Source: Burkholderiales bacterium UBA1834 (GTDB taxonomy: Bacteria > Pseudomonadota > Gammaproteobacteria > Burkholderiales > Burkholderiaceae_C). From it: a stretch of 5,524 nucleotides of DNA. How positions within the stretch are numbered: position 1 is the first letter of the stretch; each line of letters begins with the position of its first letter. Below, in pieces: positions 1 through 5,524 of the stretch. The notes below the pieces were generated by a model. That model was not told the DNA's origin. It did not search any database and saw nothing but the letters and a program-made list of their open reading frames with translations. The position numbers and the translations under genes were made by a program. Location: assembly GCA_002339015.1 (NCBI GenBank), contig DDJC01000071.1:1-5524 (forward strand). The letters run 5' to 3'.

Positions 1-179
1 AGGCCCAGGTAGTCATTGCTGCCGAAGGACAGGCGCTGCTGCCCATTGATCAGGTAGGTGGTGCCGCGCAGATGCTCCTGATCCGGCGCGAGATCCTGCG
101 GCGGCACGGCGGGCGCCACAACGCGACGCCGCCGCAGCAGGTGGGCCTGGGCCAGGGATTCGAGTTCTTGGTCAAACAC
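1..179 (-). CDS. bioF: 8-amino-7-oxononanoate synthase, N-terminal part (cut by window edge)
   Basis: Only the first 59 codons are present; the gene continues leftward out of the window. BioF is a cytoplasmic PLP enzyme that condenses pimeloyl-ACP (or pimeloyl-CoA) with L-alanine to give 8-amino-7-oxononanoate, the first step in building the biotin rings. The visible residues show an N-terminal helix starting FDQELESLAQ, then an LRRRR arginine cluster, then a short strand ending in FGSNDYLGL. The SNDYLGL motif is typical of BioF; related alpha-oxoamine synthases (KBL, ALAS) usually differ there. The start is a GTG at 177-179, chosen because the encoded FDQELESL begins where the family begins. 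A weak purine-rich GGCGGGAAA lies upstream, and the nearby ATG at 198-200 is in another frame. The reading frame stays open further upstream, so a longer form is possible. The gene lies 65 bases behind the aminotransferase on the same strand, so read-through is likely. The active-site lysine is outside the window. Confidence 0.86.
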   Translation of the reverse strand, partial: MFDQELESLAQAHLLRRRRVVAPAVPPQDLAPDQEHLRGTTYLINGQQRLSFGSNDYLG

Positions 180-244
180 GGGTGGTTTCCCGCCGGCATG
201 GGCCGGGATTCGGACAAACCCCAAGGGTACCAGCCCCCGCGCGC

Positions 245-1432
245 TCAGGCCAGACAGGGCCCCAGCCGGGCCACCGCCTCCTCGATCTGGGCGGGTGCCA
301 GCGTCACGAAGGACAGGCGCAGCGCATTACGCTTCACGGTGTCGTTCGACGAGAAGAACGGCGCGCCAGGCACATAGGCCACCCCGGCCTTCACCGCGCG
401 CGGCAGGCGTGCCAGCGTGTCCACGTGCTCAGGCGCCTCCACCCAGAAGAACATGCCGCCCGGCGGCACATGCCAGCGGCAATCGCGCGGCAGATGGGTG
501 GCCAGCGCATGGGCCATCACGTCACGCTGCAAGCGATAGCGTTCGCGCACCTGGTGCAGATGCGCCTCCAGATCGAAGCCGCCTTGCAGCAGTTCCAGGA
601 TCAGGCGCTGGTTCAGGCCCGGTGTGTGCAGATCGCAAGCCTGCTTGGCCTGCAGCAGCTTGCTGCGCAAGGCGCGGGCGGCATCGCCCTCGCCACCCGG
701 CATCACCATGTAGCCCACGCGCAGGCCCGGCGACAGCACCTTGGAGAAAGAGCCCAGGTAGACCACTTGCTGCGGGGCACCGCTGGCCACGGGGGCCGGC
801 GGCGGCGCGTCGTACCAGAGCGCGCCATAGGGGTCGTCCTCGATCAGCAGCGTGTGGCCGCGCGGCAAGGCCTGGGCCAAAGCCTGGCGACGTGCCTCGC
901 CCAGGCACTGTCCACCGGGGTTCTGGAAGTTGGGGATGAGGTAGGCCACGGCGGCACCAGGATCACCAACCAGTTCATCGGCCAAGGGGCCCTCGGCATC
1001 GGCGGCCCACGGCTGCATCACCGGGCCATAGGGCGTGAAAGCCTGTAGCGCCCCCAGGTAGGTGGGCTGCTCCACCAGCACGTGCGCGCCCTCATCCAGC
1101 AGCACCTTGCCCAGCAGATCCAGCCCCTGCTGAGAGCCCGTGGTGATCAGCACATGGTCAGGGTCGATGCGCCAGCCTGGGCGGGACAGGTGCCCGGCCA
1201 CCCATTCCCGCAGGCCGGGCAGCCCTTCGCTGCTGGCGTACTGCAGCGCGGCGGCGCCCTGCGTGCCCAGCACATGGTCACTGGCACGGCGGATGGCCTC
1301 GACCGGAAAGGCTTCAGGCGCGGGCAGCCCCCCCGCCATCGACAGGATGCCCGGCCGCTCGGTCACCTTGAGGATGTCGCGGATGGCCGAGGGGTTCATG
1401 CGCTGTGTGCGGGCTGCCAGGGCGAAGCTCAT
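245..1432 (-). CDS. PLP-dependent class I/II aminotransferase, Aro8/LysN-like
   Basis: This is a 395-residue cytoplasmic fold-type-I aminotransferase, the usual length for the COG1167 stand-alone enzymes (2-aminoadipate, aromatic or branched-chain amino acid transaminases). Landmarks in order: SAIRDILK (15-22), SMAGGLPAPEAFP (31-43), LQYASSEG (63-70), TTGSQQGLDLL (97-107), PNFQNPGG with cofactor-binding N171 (167-174), EDDPYG with D199 and Y202 (198-203), and GSFSKVLSPGLRVGY (227-241), where K231 is the Schiff-base lysine. R372 in LRLSF is the expected substrate alpha-carboxylate ligand. All catalytic positions are intact. The ATG at 1430-1432 has GAGGA five bases upstream (1438-1442), a good ribosome site. 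No helix-turn-helix domain is present, unlike the divergent regulator, which is a distant paralogue. bioF follows 65 bases downstream. The substrate cannot be fixed from sequence. The S15..R18 pair resembles the LysN feature that reads a side-chain carboxylate, so glutamate or 2-aminoadipate are reasonable guesses. Confidence 0.9.
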   Translation of the reverse strand: MSFALAARTQRMNPSAIRDILKVTERPGILSMAGGLPAPEAFPVEAIRRASDHVLGTQGAAALQYASSEGLPGLREWVAGHLSRPGWRIDPDHVLITTGSQQGLDLLGKVLLDEGAHVLVEQPTYLGALQAFTPYGPVMQPWAADAEGPLADELVGDPGAAVAYLIPNFQNPGGQCLGEARRQALAQALPRGHTLLIEDDPYGALWYDAPPPAPVASGAPQQVVYLGSFSKVLSPGLRVGYMVMPGGEGDAARALRSKLLQAKQACDLHTPGLNQRLILELLQGGFDLEAHLHQVRERYRLQRDVMAHALATHLPRDCRWHVPPGGMFFWVEAPEHVDTLARLPRAVKAGVAYVPGAPFFSSNDTVKRNALRLSFVTLAPAQIEEAVARLGPCLA

Positions 1433-1466
1433 GGGGGTCCTCAGAAGCGGTTGTGTACTGTGGGTC

Positions 1467-1493
1467 TTTATGGCACTCTAGCCACCACGCCAA
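1467..1493 (-). promoter_or_regulatory. Candidate promoter of the aminotransferase gene
   Basis: Read on the minus strand, TTGGCG (1488-1493) is followed after 15 bases by CATAAA (1467-1472), resembling -35 and -10 boxes of a sigma-70 promoter. The spacer is shorter than the optimal 17. Transcription would start near 1460, leaving a leader of under 30 bases that carries the GAGGA ribosome site. The -35 box overlaps the first unit of the repeat ladder, as expected if the regulator acts on this promoter. The call rests on pattern only. Confidence 0.3.
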
Positions 1494-1556
1494 TACAGAA
1501 CCAATACAGATAACCAGTTCAGATACCAGACTGTGCTGGCCTCAGAACCAGTACAG
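1490..1556 (+). repeat. Ladder of direct repeats, probable MocR operator
   Basis: Within the 143-base divergent gap the plus strand carries a repeated 9-mer: CCAATACAG at 1490 and again at 1501, CCAGTTCAG at 1514, a half unit CCAG at 1526 (in context ATACCAG), and CCAGTACAG at 1548. Full units at 1499 and 1546 extend to AACCAATACAG and AACCAGTACAG. The starts are 11, 13, 12 and 22 bases apart, so they fall roughly on one face of the helix. An inverted near-copy, CTGTGCTGG, sits at 1531-1539. Repeats in this position are typical of MocR-family operators; from memory, GabR of Bacillus binds direct ATACCA repeats, and ATACCA occurs here at 1523-1528. The ladder covers the candidate -35 of the aminotransferase and the likely promoter region of the regulator. 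It should therefore permit autorepression and control of the divergent gene. That binding role is inferred. Confidence 0.62.
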
Positions 1557-1575
1557 AGCACCGCCCCTCCAGCCG

Positions 1576-3024
1576 ATGAGCGCCATCCCCAACACCCTCT
1601 CTCGCGACAGCGACCAACCCCTGGCCGAGCAACTGGCCGGCCGTTTCGCCGAGATGATCCGCCAGCATCGCCTGCCGGCCGGCTCACGCCTGCCCTCGGT
1701 GCGCGCCTGTGCCCAGACGCACGGGGTGAGCCCTTACACCGTGGTGGCCGCCTATGACCAGTTGCTGGCACGGGGCCTGGTGGAGTCGCGCCCGCAACGT
1801 GGCTTCTTTGTGCGGACACAGCAGCCCAGCCCTGTGCGCCCCGCAGCACCCGCACCCCACCCGTTCCAGCCCAGCACCCCCATTGATGCCACCACGCTGA
1901 TCCGGGGCATGTTCCACGAACCCGGCACCCGCCCCATGCCCGGCCTGGGTACCTTGCCACCCGCCTGGCTGGACGCAGGCATGCTGGGCGCAGCGTTGCG
2001 CAAGGTCACCCAGGGCGAGCGCATGGAAGCGCTCAGCCTGCACTATGGCGAGCCCCAGGGGGATCAGCGCCTGCGCGAAGCGCTGTCGCACCGCATGGCC
2101 GAGATGGGCCTGCGCACTGAACCCGGGCAGTTCATCACCACCGTGGGCGCCACGCAGGCGCTGGACCTGGTGTCGCGTACCCTGCTGCGTCCGGGTGACG
2201 CTGTGCTGGTGGACGAGCCCGGCTGGGCTGTGGAGTTCGCACGCCTGGCGCAACTGGGCATGCGCATCCTGCCAGTGCCACGCGGGCAGGATGGACCTGA
2301 CCTGGACGTGCTGGCTCGCCTGGCCCAGACGCACGCCCCCAAGCTGTACGTGACGGTGTCCGTGCTGCACAACCCCACCAGTGCGATGCTCTCACCGGGC
2401 CATGCGCACCAGGTGCTCAAGCTGGCCGAGGCGCATGACTTTCACATCCTCGAAGACGATGTGTACGGTTTCCTTGGGCCGCAGCATGCCACGCGCATGG
2501 CTGTGCTCGATGAGCTGCGCCGTGTCGTCCTCATCGGCAGCTTCTCCAAGGCGCTGTCACCCAGCTGGCGCGTGGGCTACATCGCCGCGCCACAGCCCCT
2601 GGTCGACCGCATCGTCAACACCAAGCTGCTGACCACCCTGACCACTGCCCCCTTGCTGGAGCAGGCCCTGGCCTGGTGCCTCGAACAAGGGCAGATGCGC
2701 CGCCACTGTGAACGCGTGGCCATCCAGCTCGACGCTGCACGCACGCGCTGCATGCAGTTGATCCGCCAGACAGGCTTTCAACTGGTGACGGCACCTCAAG
2801 GCCTGTTCGGCTGGGTGGACGTGGGCGTGGACACCGAACGGCTGGTGATCCCGCTGCTGGAAGCCGGCTGGCTGATCGCGCCGGGTGCCTTGTTCCATGC
2901 GCAATGCCAACCCAGCACGCTGATGCGCATCAACTACGCCAGCTCGCAGGACGCCCGCTTCTGGAAGACGCTGCAGGCCGAGGCCGCACGCCTTACTGCG
3001 GCGCGGCCTTCGACAGCGCGTTGA
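1576..3024 (+). CDS. MocR-type transcription regulator (GntR winged helix fused to PLP aminotransferase domain)
   Basis: This 482-residue protein has the standard MocR architecture. Residues about 12-80 form a GntR winged helix with the signature PAGSRLPSVRACA (34-46), recognition-helix region VSPYTVVAAYDQLLARGLV (51-69) and wing RGFFV (75-79). A Pro/Ala-rich linker spans about 81-103. The rest is a fold-type-I aminotransferase-like domain: VGATQALDL (190-198), HNPTS with N266, EDDVYG with D294 and Y297 (293-298), GSFSKALSPSWRVGY (321-335) with PLP lysine K325, and MRINYAS with R451. With K, N, D, Y and R all kept, it probably binds PLP and senses an amino compound or PLP itself; MocR proteins normally regulate rather than catalyse bulk transamination. 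The frame is open further upstream, but the ATG at 1576 puts the winged helix at the normal distance from the N terminus. No Shine-Dalgarno site is visible before it. The divergent aminotransferase is the obvious target. The effector is unknown. Confidence 0.92.
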   Translation: MSAIPNTLSRDSDQPLAEQLAGRFAEMIRQHRLPAGSRLPSVRACAQTHGVSPYTVVAAYDQLLARGLVESRPQRGFFVRTQQPSPVRPAAPAPHPFQPSTPIDATTLIRGMFHEPGTRPMPGLGTLPPAWLDAGMLGAALRKVTQGERMEALSLHYGEPQGDQRLREALSHRMAEMGLRTEPGQFITTVGATQALDLVSRTLLRPGDAVLVDEPGWAVEFARLAQLGMRILPVPRGQDGPDLDVLARLAQTHAPKLYVTVSVLHNPTSAMLSPGHAHQVLKLAEAHDFHILEDDVYGFLGPQHATRMAVLDELRRVVLIGSFSKALSPSWRVGYIAAPQPLVDRIVNTKLLTTLTTAPLLEQALAWCLEQGQMRRHCERVAIQLDAARTRCMQLIRQTGFQLVTAPQGLFGWVDVGVDTERLVIPLLEAGWLIAPGALFHAQCQPSTLMRINYASSQDARFWKTLQAEAARLTAARPSTAR

Positions 3025-3871
3025 GATCGGCTGTCCAGCCCTTGAGCCTGTCGACCACCGTGCGACGCTGATCGGCCGAGGTGTGGTTGTGCAGCGAGGC
3101 GGCCATCTGGCAGCCCGCGCTGATCCAGCGCTCCATGTCGGCCTTCTGACGCGGATCGGTCGGCATGATGGCATCGTGCAGCAAGGCACGGATGGGGCCT
3201 TGCGCCTGCTCTGCCGTGGCCTTCTGATCATGCAGCTTGCGCAGCAGCACGATCAAGTTGTTCTGCACACGCTGGCGTTGTTGGTTGATCGCGGCGGCAT
3301 CGAAGGGCAGGCGCTCCACCTCACTGGCGATCTGGCGACGCTGATCCCTGTCCATCCGGCCGTAGAAGCGCTCCATCCACTTCTCTACATACTTCTCCGC
3401 GGCCTCCTGGCGGTCCTCGGCATCGTCATCCAGGAAGTCGTCGGCGAAGTCCTCATCCTTTTCCTTGAAGTGCTTCTGGAGGTGGTCAATGTGCGCAGGC
3501 GTGAGCTGCACCGCCACCCGGGCGATCAAGGGCGCTGCCCGGTCGGCCCCGGCACGCAGCCAACCCTCGATCTCCTGGCGACGCTCACACGCCAGTGCCG
3601 GGGTGATGGTGCCCGTAGCCTCACGCTGTGAGCGCTCCATGAACATGGCGATGGCCGGCAACTGTGCCTTGCGCTGCCAGGCGAACCACTCGCGCACGGC
3701 GGCGCGGGCGGTATCGCGCTGGGCGCCCTCCAGGTCCAGTGCCTTGTTGATGCGCCAGGACACCAGCGTGGGCGCCTGGTCGTAGGCGAGCTTCAGCACA
3801 CTGCAGGCGGCCAGGGTGAGCGCCAGGCCGGCAGCCAGCCACCGAAGCCAGCGCGAAAGGGCGTGGGACAT
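2993..3871 (-). CDS. DUF6279-type lipoprotein
   Basis: This is a predicted 292-residue lipoprotein of unknown function. The N terminus has a basic stretch (SRWLRW), a hydrophobic core (LAAGLALTL) and the lipobox LAAC with lipidated Cys at residue 23. Serine follows the Cys, so outer-membrane sorting is expected because there is no +2 Asp. The mature part begins with LAYDQAPTLVSWRINKALDL and continues with REWFAWQRKAQLP, the conserved opening of the DUF6279 family. The remainder is charged and looks largely helical, with an acidic run (KDEDFADDFLDDDAED) near residues 138-153. I chose the second of two in-frame ATGs (3869-3871) because GAGGAG at 3878-3883 abuts the first ATG (3875-3877) but lies an ideal six bases before the second. 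The C terminus overlaps the end of the convergent regulator gene by 32 bases. Family assignment is from recalled resemblance, and no function is proposed. Confidence 0.82.
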   Translation of the reverse strand: MSHALSRWLRWLAAGLALTLAACSVLKLAYDQAPTLVSWRINKALDLEGAQRDTARAAVREWFAWQRKAQLPAIAMFMERSQREATGTITPALACERRQEIEGWLRAGADRAAPLIARVAVQLTPAHIDHLQKHFKEKDEDFADDFLDDDAEDRQEAAEKYVEKWMERFYGRMDRDQRRQIASEVERLPFDAAAINQQRQRVQNNLIVLLRKLHDQKATAEQAQGPIRALLHDAIMPTDPRQKADMERWISAGCQMAASLHNHTSADQRRTVVDRLKGWTADLNALSKAAPQ

Positions 3872-3877
3872 CGTCAT

Positions 3878-3883
3878 CTCCTC
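3878..3883 (-). promoter_or_regulatory. Ribosome binding site that decides the lipoprotein start
   Basis: On the minus strand GAGGAG is directly followed by ATGACGATG. Zero spacing to the first ATG is poor for initiation, while six bases to the second is near the optimum. The annotated start is therefore 3871 rather than 3877, which shortens the signal peptide by two residues and does not alter the lipobox. Confidence 0.7.
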
Positions 3884-4009
3884 ATTGATCTTGTCAAAGG
3901 CCGCGCGCCCTCCATCTCGGTGGCCGCAATTTCAGCTTGCCGCCCTTGAGCAAATGGTATGCCCGCCGATGAGCAATCCCATGTGTCGAGCGGTGAGCAG
4001 ATGCCCACT

Positions 4010-4021
4010 GGTCACATGACC
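4010..4021. repeat. Short palindrome just after the nitronate monooxygenase stop
   Basis: GGTCACATGACC is palindromic except for its two central bases and lies seven bases past the stop codon of the minus-strand flavoprotein gene. The five-base arms leave only a two-base loop and no T-run follows on either strand, so it is not a normal intrinsic terminator. It could be a protein-binding site upstream of the lipoprotein gene or mere chance. The surrounding stretch (3884-4028) shows no convincing promoter or small gene. Confidence 0.25.
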
Positions 4022-4028
4022 GGCACCG

Positions 4029-5063
4029 TCATTCGGGACATGCCATGGCCCTATGCACCTCACGCGCCTGTGCCAGCGTGCGCGCGATGATCTCGGCCAC
4101 CGCCGGGACATCGTGCACCAGCCCTTGCGACTGCCCGATCAATTGCACGCCCTCCGCATGGTCGCCCTGGTGCATGGCTTTGCGCATGGCCAGGGTGGCC
4201 GCGCCGAAGTAAGCGATCTTCACGGCCTGCAAGGGCCCTTCGCGCAGGGCATCGCGCGCCAGTTGGCCCATCGGCGTGTTCATCTCGCTGGCAGCCCTCA
4301 GTGAGCGTGCCACGACGCGAGGCGGGCTCAAGCGCCGTGCCGTGTACTTCTCACCACCGGGCGTGCGCATCACCCGGCACGGAAAGGTGTCGAAGTTCGC
4401 TGAGTAGATGGTGTCCTCGGCCGCCTTGTCGACCACCATCTGCTTGGTGACTTCATGCAGCGGGCTTTCCTTGGACGCGGCCAGGCGCGTGCCCATGGCC
4501 ACCGCATCGGCGCCCAGGGCCAGCGCCGCAACCAGCCCGCGCCCATCGGCAAAACCGCCGGCCGCGATGATGGGCAGATCCGTCATGTCGCGCACGGCGG
4601 GAATCAGCACCAGCGAGGTCACTGCGCCGCCATGGGCGGCAGCCTCGTGGCCGGTCACGATCAGGCCGTCCACGCCTGAATCGATGGCCGAGCGCGCATG
4701 CTTTTCGCTGGACACAGTGGCGATCACGTGGCCGCCATAGGCCTGCACCCGCCGGACCAGTTGGTCGGCCTTGCCCATGGACACGTTGAGCACGGGCACC
4801 TGCTCCTGCACGGCCACTTCGGCACAGGCCGCCGCGCCTGGCAGCATCAGGCTGCAGCCAACACCGAAAGGCTTGCCGGTGAACGCACGCACCTGGCGGA
4901 TGGCCGCGCGGCACTCGTCGGCCGACATGCCGCCCGAGGCCAGGATGCCCAGGCCACCGGCCTCGCTGACCGCCGCCACCAGCGAAGGCACGGCAACATA
5001 CGTCATGCCAGGCAGGACGATGGGGTGGGCAATGCCCAGAAGGCGGGTCAGTCGGGTGTGCAT
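4029..5063 (-). CDS. Nitronate monooxygenase family FMN protein
   Basis: This 344-residue TIM-barrel flavoprotein belongs to the nitronate monooxygenase (formerly 2-nitropropane dioxygenase) family, which also resembles the enoyl-ACP reductase FabK. Members oxidise alkyl nitronates with FMN and O2, but many have unknown substrates. Visible landmarks: TRLLGIAHPIVLPGM (6-20) as first strand, AAVSEAGGLGILASG (30-44), VTGHEAAAHGG (136-146) with the conserved His139 and the H-G-G turn, IPAVRD (154-159), PIIAAGGFADGRG (164-176), and ALALGADAVAMGTRL (180-194), the phosphate-binding end of the FMN site. The C-terminal IGQSQGLVHDVPAVAEII (309-326) is also typical. Length is normal for the family. The ATG at 5061-5063 fits the family N terminus, but no clear Shine-Dalgarno site precedes it. 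The gene is divergent from the exonuclease gene and 157 bases upstream of the lipoprotein gene on the same strand. A nitronate substrate is not proven; FabK-like reductase activity is the main alternative. Confidence 0.88.
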   Translation of the reverse strand: MHTRLTRLLGIAHPIVLPGMTYVAVPSLVAAVSEAGGLGILASGGMSADECRAAIRQVRAFTGKPFGVGCSLMLPGAAACAEVAVQEQVPVLNVSMGKADQLVRRVQAYGGHVIATVSSEKHARSAIDSGVDGLIVTGHEAAAHGGAVTSLVLIPAVRDMTDLPIIAAGGFADGRGLVAALALGADAVAMGTRLAASKESPLHEVTKQMVVDKAAEDTIYSANFDTFPCRVMRTPGGEKYTARRLSPPRVVARSLRAASEMNTPMGQLARDALREGPLQAVKIAYFGAATLAMRKAMHQGDHAEGVQLIGQSQGLVHDVPAVAEIIARTLAQAREVHRAMACPE

Positions 5064-5111
5064 GGCGTGTGGATCGGCGGGCGTGAAATGCGGCGCAATG
5101 GCCGCCGCAAT

Positions 5112-5134
5112 GTATCACCCGTGCTGCGCGATAC
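5112..5134. repeat. Imperfect dyad between divergent flavoprotein and exonuclease genes
   Basis: GTATC at 5112-5116 and GATAC at 5130-5134 form an inverted repeat; extending the arms to ten bases keeps seven of ten pairs. It lies in the 78-base gap between the two divergent genes. GATACT (5130-5135) could double as a weak plus-strand -10 box six bases before the exonuclease ATG, and TACATT (5109-5114 on the minus strand) as a weak -10 box for the flavoprotein gene. No good -35 box was found for either. This is suggestive only. Confidence 0.25.
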
Positions 5135-5141
5135 TGCGTGA

Positions 5142-5524
5142 ATGAACCGACCGCCACGGCTGGAACGCCCCACGCCCGAACAGATTGCGGCCCTGCCGCC
5201 CTACCCTGCGCTGCCGCTCAGCCGCATCCACGTGCTGCGCAGCGCCGAGCAGTTCGAGTTTGCCGAGCGCGAATTGCGCCGCGCTGTCCATGTCGGTTTC
5301 GACACCGAGAGCAAGCCTGTGTTCGTGGCAGGCGTGCCCCACACCGGGCCGGACATCGTGCAGTTCGCCACCGCCGGGCATGCCTTCATCGTCCAGACCG
5401 CGCTGCCGGAGGCACTGAGCTTTCTGCGCGCCATGATCGAATCGAACGAGGTCGTGAAGGTGGGGTTCGGCCTGGCCTCGGACCGGCCTCAGCTCTACCG
5501 CAAACTGGGCGCGCAGCTGGGCCA
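5142..5524 (+). CDS. DEDD-type 3'-5' exonuclease domain protein, N-terminal part (cut by window edge)
   Basis: The first 127 codons are visible and the frame is open to the window end. The protein belongs to the RNase D/WRN-like 3'-5' exonuclease group, which removes nucleotides from nucleic acid 3' ends using two metal ions. After a proline-rich leader of about 25 residues, strand VHVGFDTESKP (49-59) carries the Exo I acidic pair D54 and E56. GPDIVQFAT (69-77) is the following strand, and KVGFGLASDRPQL (106-118) supplies the Exo II aspartate D114. The third motif (Exo III, with Tyr or His) is outside the window. An in-frame TGA at 5139-5141 touches the ATG at 5142, so no longer start exists. 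No Shine-Dalgarno site is evident, and the transcript may be nearly leaderless. There is no sign of the HRDC domain, though the C-terminal part cannot be seen. Natural substrate (RNA or DNA) is unknown. Confidence 0.83.
   Translation, partial: MNRPPRLERPTPEQIAALPPYPALPLSRIHVLRSAEQFEFAERELRRAVHVGFDTESKPVFVAGVPHTGPDIVQFATAGHAFIVQTALPEALSFLRAMIESNEVVKVGFGLASDRPQLYRKLGAQLG

Noticed and set aside
182..1048. Long plus-strand open frame of 288 codons opposite the aminotransferase
   Set aside because: It is a shadow frame of the GC-rich aminotransferase gene: His/Gln/Arg/Ala-rich, without recognisable motifs, while the opposite strand has complete catalytic motifs.
1405..1575. N-terminal extension of the MocR gene to an upstream ATG
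   Set aside because: The extra 57 residues are translated from the divergent gene's start, its promoter and the repeat ladder. They do not look like protein, and the winged helix starts normally from 1576.
1684..2370. Minus-strand open frame of 228 codons within the MocR gene
   Set aside because: Its composition is that of an antisense frame (rich in His, Gln, Gly, Ala) and no domain is visible. The MocR reading has an intact winged helix and PLP motifs over the same bases.
2557..3231. Minus-strand open frame crossing the ends of the MocR and lipoprotein genes
   Set aside because: It covers parts of two well-supported genes in another frame, and its Arg/Pro-rich translation resembles nothing.
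3878..4028. Intrinsic terminator or small gene between the flavoprotein and lipoprotein genes
   Set aside because: The only symmetric element is a five-base-arm palindrome with a two-base loop and no T-run. No short frame with a ribosome site was found.
4698..5141. Plus-strand open frame opposite the flavoprotein gene
   Set aside because: It is His/Gly/Arg-rich antisense translation of a clear nitronate monooxygenase gene.
1..5524. Signs of a mobile element, defence island or CRISPR array
   Set aside because: There are no transposase, integrase, terminal repeats, tRNA or spaced palindromic repeats. The only repeat array is the short operator-like ladder at 1490-1556, whose units lack spacers of CRISPR size.

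Overview
The window is GC-rich, densely coded chromosomal DNA. The protein types and codon use suggest a betaproteobacterium of the order Burkholderiales. That placement is inferred from protein resemblance and composition, not from a marker gene. It holds six protein genes, four complete and two cut by the window edges. No rRNA, tRNA, transposon, CRISPR array or phage gene was seen.

Left part (1-3024): a minus-strand pair consists of a class I/II PLP-dependent aminotransferase of the Aro8/LysN type, followed after 65 bases by the beginning of bioF (8-amino-7-oxononanoate synthase, biotin synthesis). Divergent from this pair is a MocR-type regulator, which is a winged-helix DNA-binding domain fused to an aminotransferase-like PLP domain. 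The 143-base gap between the divergent starts carries a ladder of direct repeats (consensus close to AACCAGTACAG) spaced about 11-13 bases apart. It is the best candidate operator in the window and overlaps the probable aminotransferase promoter. The simplest reading is a local circuit in which the MocR protein controls itself and the aminotransferase, and possibly bioF by read-through. All three genes encode fold-type-I PLP proteins.

Middle part (2993-3871): a minus-strand lipoprotein of the DUF6279 type converges on the regulator, and the two coding ends overlap by 32 bases. A strong Shine-Dalgarno site shows that its second ATG is the likely start.

Right part (4029-5524): a minus-strand nitronate monooxygenase-family flavoprotein is divergent from a plus-strand DEDD-type 3'-5' exonuclease that runs off the right end. 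The 78-base gap between them holds an imperfect dyad and no convincing Shine-Dalgarno site for either gene.

The genes right of 3000 look like ordinary housekeeping or accessory genes with no evident functional link to the left part. The most interesting item is the MocR, aminotransferase and bioF locus with its repeat ladder. I saw nothing that amounts to a wholly new kind of system.
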